DNA from: Bacteroidales bacterium
GTDB taxonomy: Bacteria; Bacteroidota; Bacteroidia; Bacteroidales; F082
DNA length: 45,264 nucleotides
Assembly (NCBI GenBank): GCA_028277395.1
Contig: JANQGJ010000093.1
Span: 1 to 45,264 of the forward strand
Direction of reading: 5' to 3'
Shown: one piece after another, positions 43,054 to 45,264 of the stretch
Position numbering within the stretch: the first letter of the stretch is position 1
Layout of the letters: each line of letters starts with the position of its first letter
Position numbers and translations under genes: made by a program
Notes under the pieces: model-generated
Seen by the model: the letters and a program-made list of their open reading frames with translations, nothing else
Told to the model about the DNA's origin: nothing
The model's database searches: none

Positions 43054-44262
43054 CTATAGTTGGTTGTTACTGTTTTTAAATACTTTTGCCAATCCCCCCA
43101 TTGCAGTTTCCTTATATAAACTGGGCAAGTCATTACCTGTTTGTTTCATTGCTTCCACAACCTGATCGAACATTATATAGTGTCGTCCGTCTGAATTTAT
43201 TGCAAAAAGAGCAGAGTCAATTGCCCTTTGAGCCCCAAAAGCATTTCTTTCAATGCATGGTATTTGTACAAGGCCGGCAACAGGATCACAGGTAAGCCCA
43301 AGATGGTGCTCCAGAGCAGACGAAGCTGCATATTCAATCTGGTATATTGTTCCACCGGCTAATTGTGTTGCTGCTGCAGCGGCCATTGAGCTTGCTACAC
43401 CTACTTCTCCCTGGCAACCTACTTCAGCACCCGAAATAGATGCATTTTCCTTAACTATATTACCAACCAGCCCTGCCGTTGCCAATGCCCTTAAAATTGC
43501 ATCTTCTTTTATTCCCTTATCATCATAAAACAAATACAGTACAGCCGGTAGTATTCCAGAAGATCCACATGTGGGTGCCGTAACAACTACATTACCTGAT
43601 GCATTTTCTTCACTTACCGCAAGCGCATAGGCGAAAAGGAAACTGTCGTCGCGTACAAACTGATTCTGCATCCTGGCTTTAAAATAATATGATGAAGCCT
43701 TTCTGAGTAGTTTTAATCCACCGGGTAATGTGCCTTCTGATTCCAATCCCTTTCGTATGGACTTCTTCATTGCAATCCATACTTCTTTTAAATATTCATA
43801 CAGATCATCAGTGTCGTTTCGCTCAACATACTCCCATAATGTTCCACCGTAATCCTCCAGGTGCTGAAGTATATCAGCCATATTGGTATGTGGGTATATG
43901 TGATCTGAACTTTGCTTACTATCTTTATCAATTAGTTCACCACCTCCAATACTATAAACTTCCCATGAATCTGTTAACTTTTGGTTTTTATCAAATGCTT
44001 CGAAAAGCATACCATTGGAATGTAATGGCAGTTTGCTGTTGCCATGCCATATTATTTCTCCTTTATTATGTAATGAATCAAGGATTGCAACATCTGTTAA
44101 ATGGCCAACTCCTGTTAATGCAAGGCTTCCATATAAATGTGCCTTAATGGAATGAGCGCCGGGATTTCTGTTGTAAAATGCTGTAGCTGCTTTTTTAGGA
44201 CCCATGGTATGACTGCTTGAAGGTCCGTTTCCAATCTTGTATATTTTTTTAATTGTTTCCAT
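43054..44262 (-). CDS. sdaA: L-serine ammonia-lyase (iron-sulfur type, fused alpha and beta domains)
   Basis: A 402-residue cytoplasmic enzyme that converts L-serine to pyruvate and ammonia. The ATG at 44262 was chosen because the family starts METIKKIYKIGNGPSSSHTMGP. The six codons upstream are not conserved in style. The N-terminal beta domain (about 1-155) contains the GPSSSHTMGP loop. The alpha domain (about 165-402) contains TAPTCGSSG, GCQGEVG and GLTCDPVAGLVQIPCIERNA, which supply the cysteines of the 4Fe-4S cluster. Being single-chain, it is the L-SerDH type found in many anaerobic and microaerobic bacteria. Neighbouring secretion of an M1 peptidase fits amino-acid use. Confidence 0.95.
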   Translation of the reverse strand: METIKKIYKIGNGPSSSHTMGPKKAATAFYNRNPGAHSIKAHLYGSLALTGVGHLTDVAILDSLHNKGEIIWHGNSKLPLHSNGMLFEAFDKNQKLTDSWEVYSIGGGELIDKDSKQSSDHIYPHTNMADILQHLEDYGGTLWEYVERNDTDDLYEYLKEVWIAMKKSIRKGLESEGTLPGGLKLLRKASSYYFKARMQNQFVRDDSFLFAYALAVSEENASGNVVVTAPTCGSSGILPAVLYLFYDDKGIKEDAILRALATAGLVGNIVKENASISGAEVGCQGEVGVASSMAAAAATQLAGGTIYQIEYAASSALEHHLGLTCDPVAGLVQIPCIERNAFGAQRAIDSALFAINSDGRHYIMFDQVVEAMKQTGNDLPSLYKETAMGGLAKVFKNSNNQL

Positions 44263-44484
44263 GATGTAAAAGTAATACAATAACCATTGTCCAATATAGA
44301 CTATTCAACGCTTAAAATAATTGTAAAATGTTAAATATATCTGTTTGCAATTATCACCTCTTAATAATAACAATCTGCTGTGGATGACAGATTACAGTTT
44401 GAAATTCCACAGTTAAACATATTATTTATAAAATGGATATTTTGTACTTTAGCAAATAAGAAATAACAACATAATATCAGCGAA

Positions 44485-45138
44485 ATGGAAAAGAAAAAAT
44501 TTGCAATAGTACTTGCGGGTAGCGGAGTATTTGATGGTGCAGAAATTCATGAGGCAACACTAACAATGTTGGCAATAATGAGACAGGGGGCAGAGTATAG
44601 TTGCTTTGCACCGGACATACCACAACATCATGTAATAAACCATATTACCGGAGAAGAGATGAATGAAACCAGAAATGTTCTGGTAGAATCAGCTCGTATA
44701 GCACGCGGAGAAATCTCTCCTTTAAGTGAGTTTGATGGAAAGGAGTTTGATGCTTTAATATTTCCCGGTGGCTTTGGAGCAGCAAAAAACCTGTCAACAG
44801 TAGCATTTGACGGAGCTGGGGCAAGTGTAAATGCTGACGTTGAGAATGCTGTTAACCAAATGGTTGAGCTTAAGAAACCCATTGGAGCATTATGTATTTC
44901 ACCAGCTTTTATAGCTAAAATCCTGAAAGATGTTAATGTAACAATCGGGCAGGATAAAGGTACCGCTGAAGCTATTGAGGCAATGGGTGCAACTCATGTT
45001 CTTACTGATCATGGAGATGTTGTATTTGATGAAAATATGCTTGTTTTTACAACACCATGTTACATGCTTGATGCTAATATATTAGATATTGATGATGGTG
45101 CAAATAATATTGTGAAAGCAATGCTTGAAAAAATGTAA
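44485..45138 (+). CDS. elbB: ElbB family glyoxalase, DJ-1/PfpI superfamily
   Basis: A 217-residue cytoplasmic protein that matches ElbB (isoprenoid biosynthesis protein with amidotransferase-like fold) along its length. The features are VLAGSGVFDGAEIHEA at the N-terminus, DALIFPGGFGAAKNLS near 90-105, the nucleophile elbow GALCISPAF (about 134-142) with its cysteine, and the C-terminal FTTPCYMLDANILDIDDGA. In Escherichia coli ElbB has weak glyoxalase activity and was found through effects on lycopene yield, and its natural role is unclear. The gene stands alone, 222 bases from the divergent sdaA start. Confidence 0.95.
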   Translation: MEKKKFAIVLAGSGVFDGAEIHEATLTMLAIMRQGAEYSCFAPDIPQHHVINHITGEEMNETRNVLVESARIARGEISPLSEFDGKEFDALIFPGGFGAAKNLSTVAFDGAGASVNADVENAVNQMVELKKPIGALCISPAFIAKILKDVNVTIGQDKGTAEAIEAMGATHVLTDHGDVVFDENMLVFTTPCYMLDANILDIDDGANNIVKAMLEKM

Positions 45139-45180
45139 TTGTAATTTTCGATTCATTTTCTCAATATAATACAAATCTTA

Positions 45181-45192
45181 GAATCATGATTC
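45181..45192. repeat. Perfect 12-base palindrome after elbB
   Basis: GAATCATGATTC is a perfect palindrome in the right-hand intergenic tail. It shares the core ATCATGAT with the palindrome at 31601-31612. It may be a regulatory site for a gene beginning at or beyond the window edge, or chance. The remaining bases to 45264 show nothing else I can support. Confidence 0.25.
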
Positions 45193-45264
45193 GTTAATCA
45201 TAGATGTATTTTGTAATTTTTAAATTTCATTTATGGACAATATTTCCAATTTGTTTAATGTAAA

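Noticed and set aside
43728..44147. A 139-codon plus-strand open frame inside sdaA
   Set aside because: It lies wholly antisense to a well-conserved enzyme gene and its translation is low-complexity and rich in His, Leu and Tyr: a shadow of the real gene.
45233..45264. Possible gene start (ATG, reads MDNISNLFNV) at the right edge
   Set aside because: Only ten codons are visible, too few to support a gene.
1..45264. CRISPR arrays, insertion sequences, integrases, tRNA or rRNA genes, phage or toxin-antitoxin modules
   Set aside because: None seen on either strand; the tandem paralogs are the only large repeated segments.

Overview
The window is A+T-rich chromosomal DNA of a Bacteroidota bacterium, most likely of the Bacteroidales/Marinilabiliales type. 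Three things support this: many secreted proteins with type IX secretion (T9SS) type-A C-terminal domains; families typical of the phylum (DUF6029 barrel, Omp28, PKD lipoprotein, TorF-like porin); and promoter-like TAnnTTTG boxes. I see no rRNA, tRNA, CRISPR array, insertion sequence or phage gene. Genes are dense and no gene-free stretch exceeds 300 bases.

Layout. 1-1015 (-): a possible gene start at the edge, then an ECF sigma factor and a small one-helix membrane protein translationally coupled to it. 1128-3181 (+): a T9SS cargo and a DUF819 membrane protein. 3222-6037 (-): a decayed M14 carboxypeptidase remnant, a surface-antigen (Omp85-type) barrel and a T9SS cargo. 6112-6804 (+): a secreted carboxypeptidase-regulatory-like protein that overlaps comF tail to tail. 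6770-11132 (-): a five-gene run, TlpA thioredoxin, DUF6029 barrel, Omp28 lipoprotein, helical hypothetical, ComF. Then manA (-), an MBOAT/AlgJ-like O-acyltransferase pair (+, 12606-15640), two large divergent T9SS cargos (15878-21786), a 3-hydroxyacyl-CoA dehydrogenase/thiolase operon (21944-24540), a T9SS-tailed Omp28 protein (24705-26540), YjbQ, a frameshifted PKD lipoprotein, DUF1801, a serine hydrolase, an Asp/Glu racemase and XdhC (all -). From 31649 (+): a YgjV-GNAT fusion, a TorF-like porin and two tandem paralogous giant beta-propeller/PKD T9SS cargos (33403-40843). Finally an M1 aminopeptidase (-), sdaA (-) and elbB (+).

How the parts work together. Eight intact T9SS cargos, one decayed protein of similar design and several outer-membrane barrels suggest a cell surface invested in secreted proteins and peptide use (M1 peptidase, serine deaminase, beta-oxidation pair). 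The T9SS machinery itself is not in the window. The least explained unit is the TlpA-DUF6029-Omp28 operon. It joins a CxxC thioredoxin, an outer-membrane barrel whose only two cysteines form a CVGGVC motif in its last hairpin, and a lipoprotein with its own CxxC. I read it as a candidate envelope thiol-redox or metal-handling module. Two genes are visibly broken: an internal deletion in the M14 remnant, and two single-base homopolymer shifts in the PKD lipoprotein.
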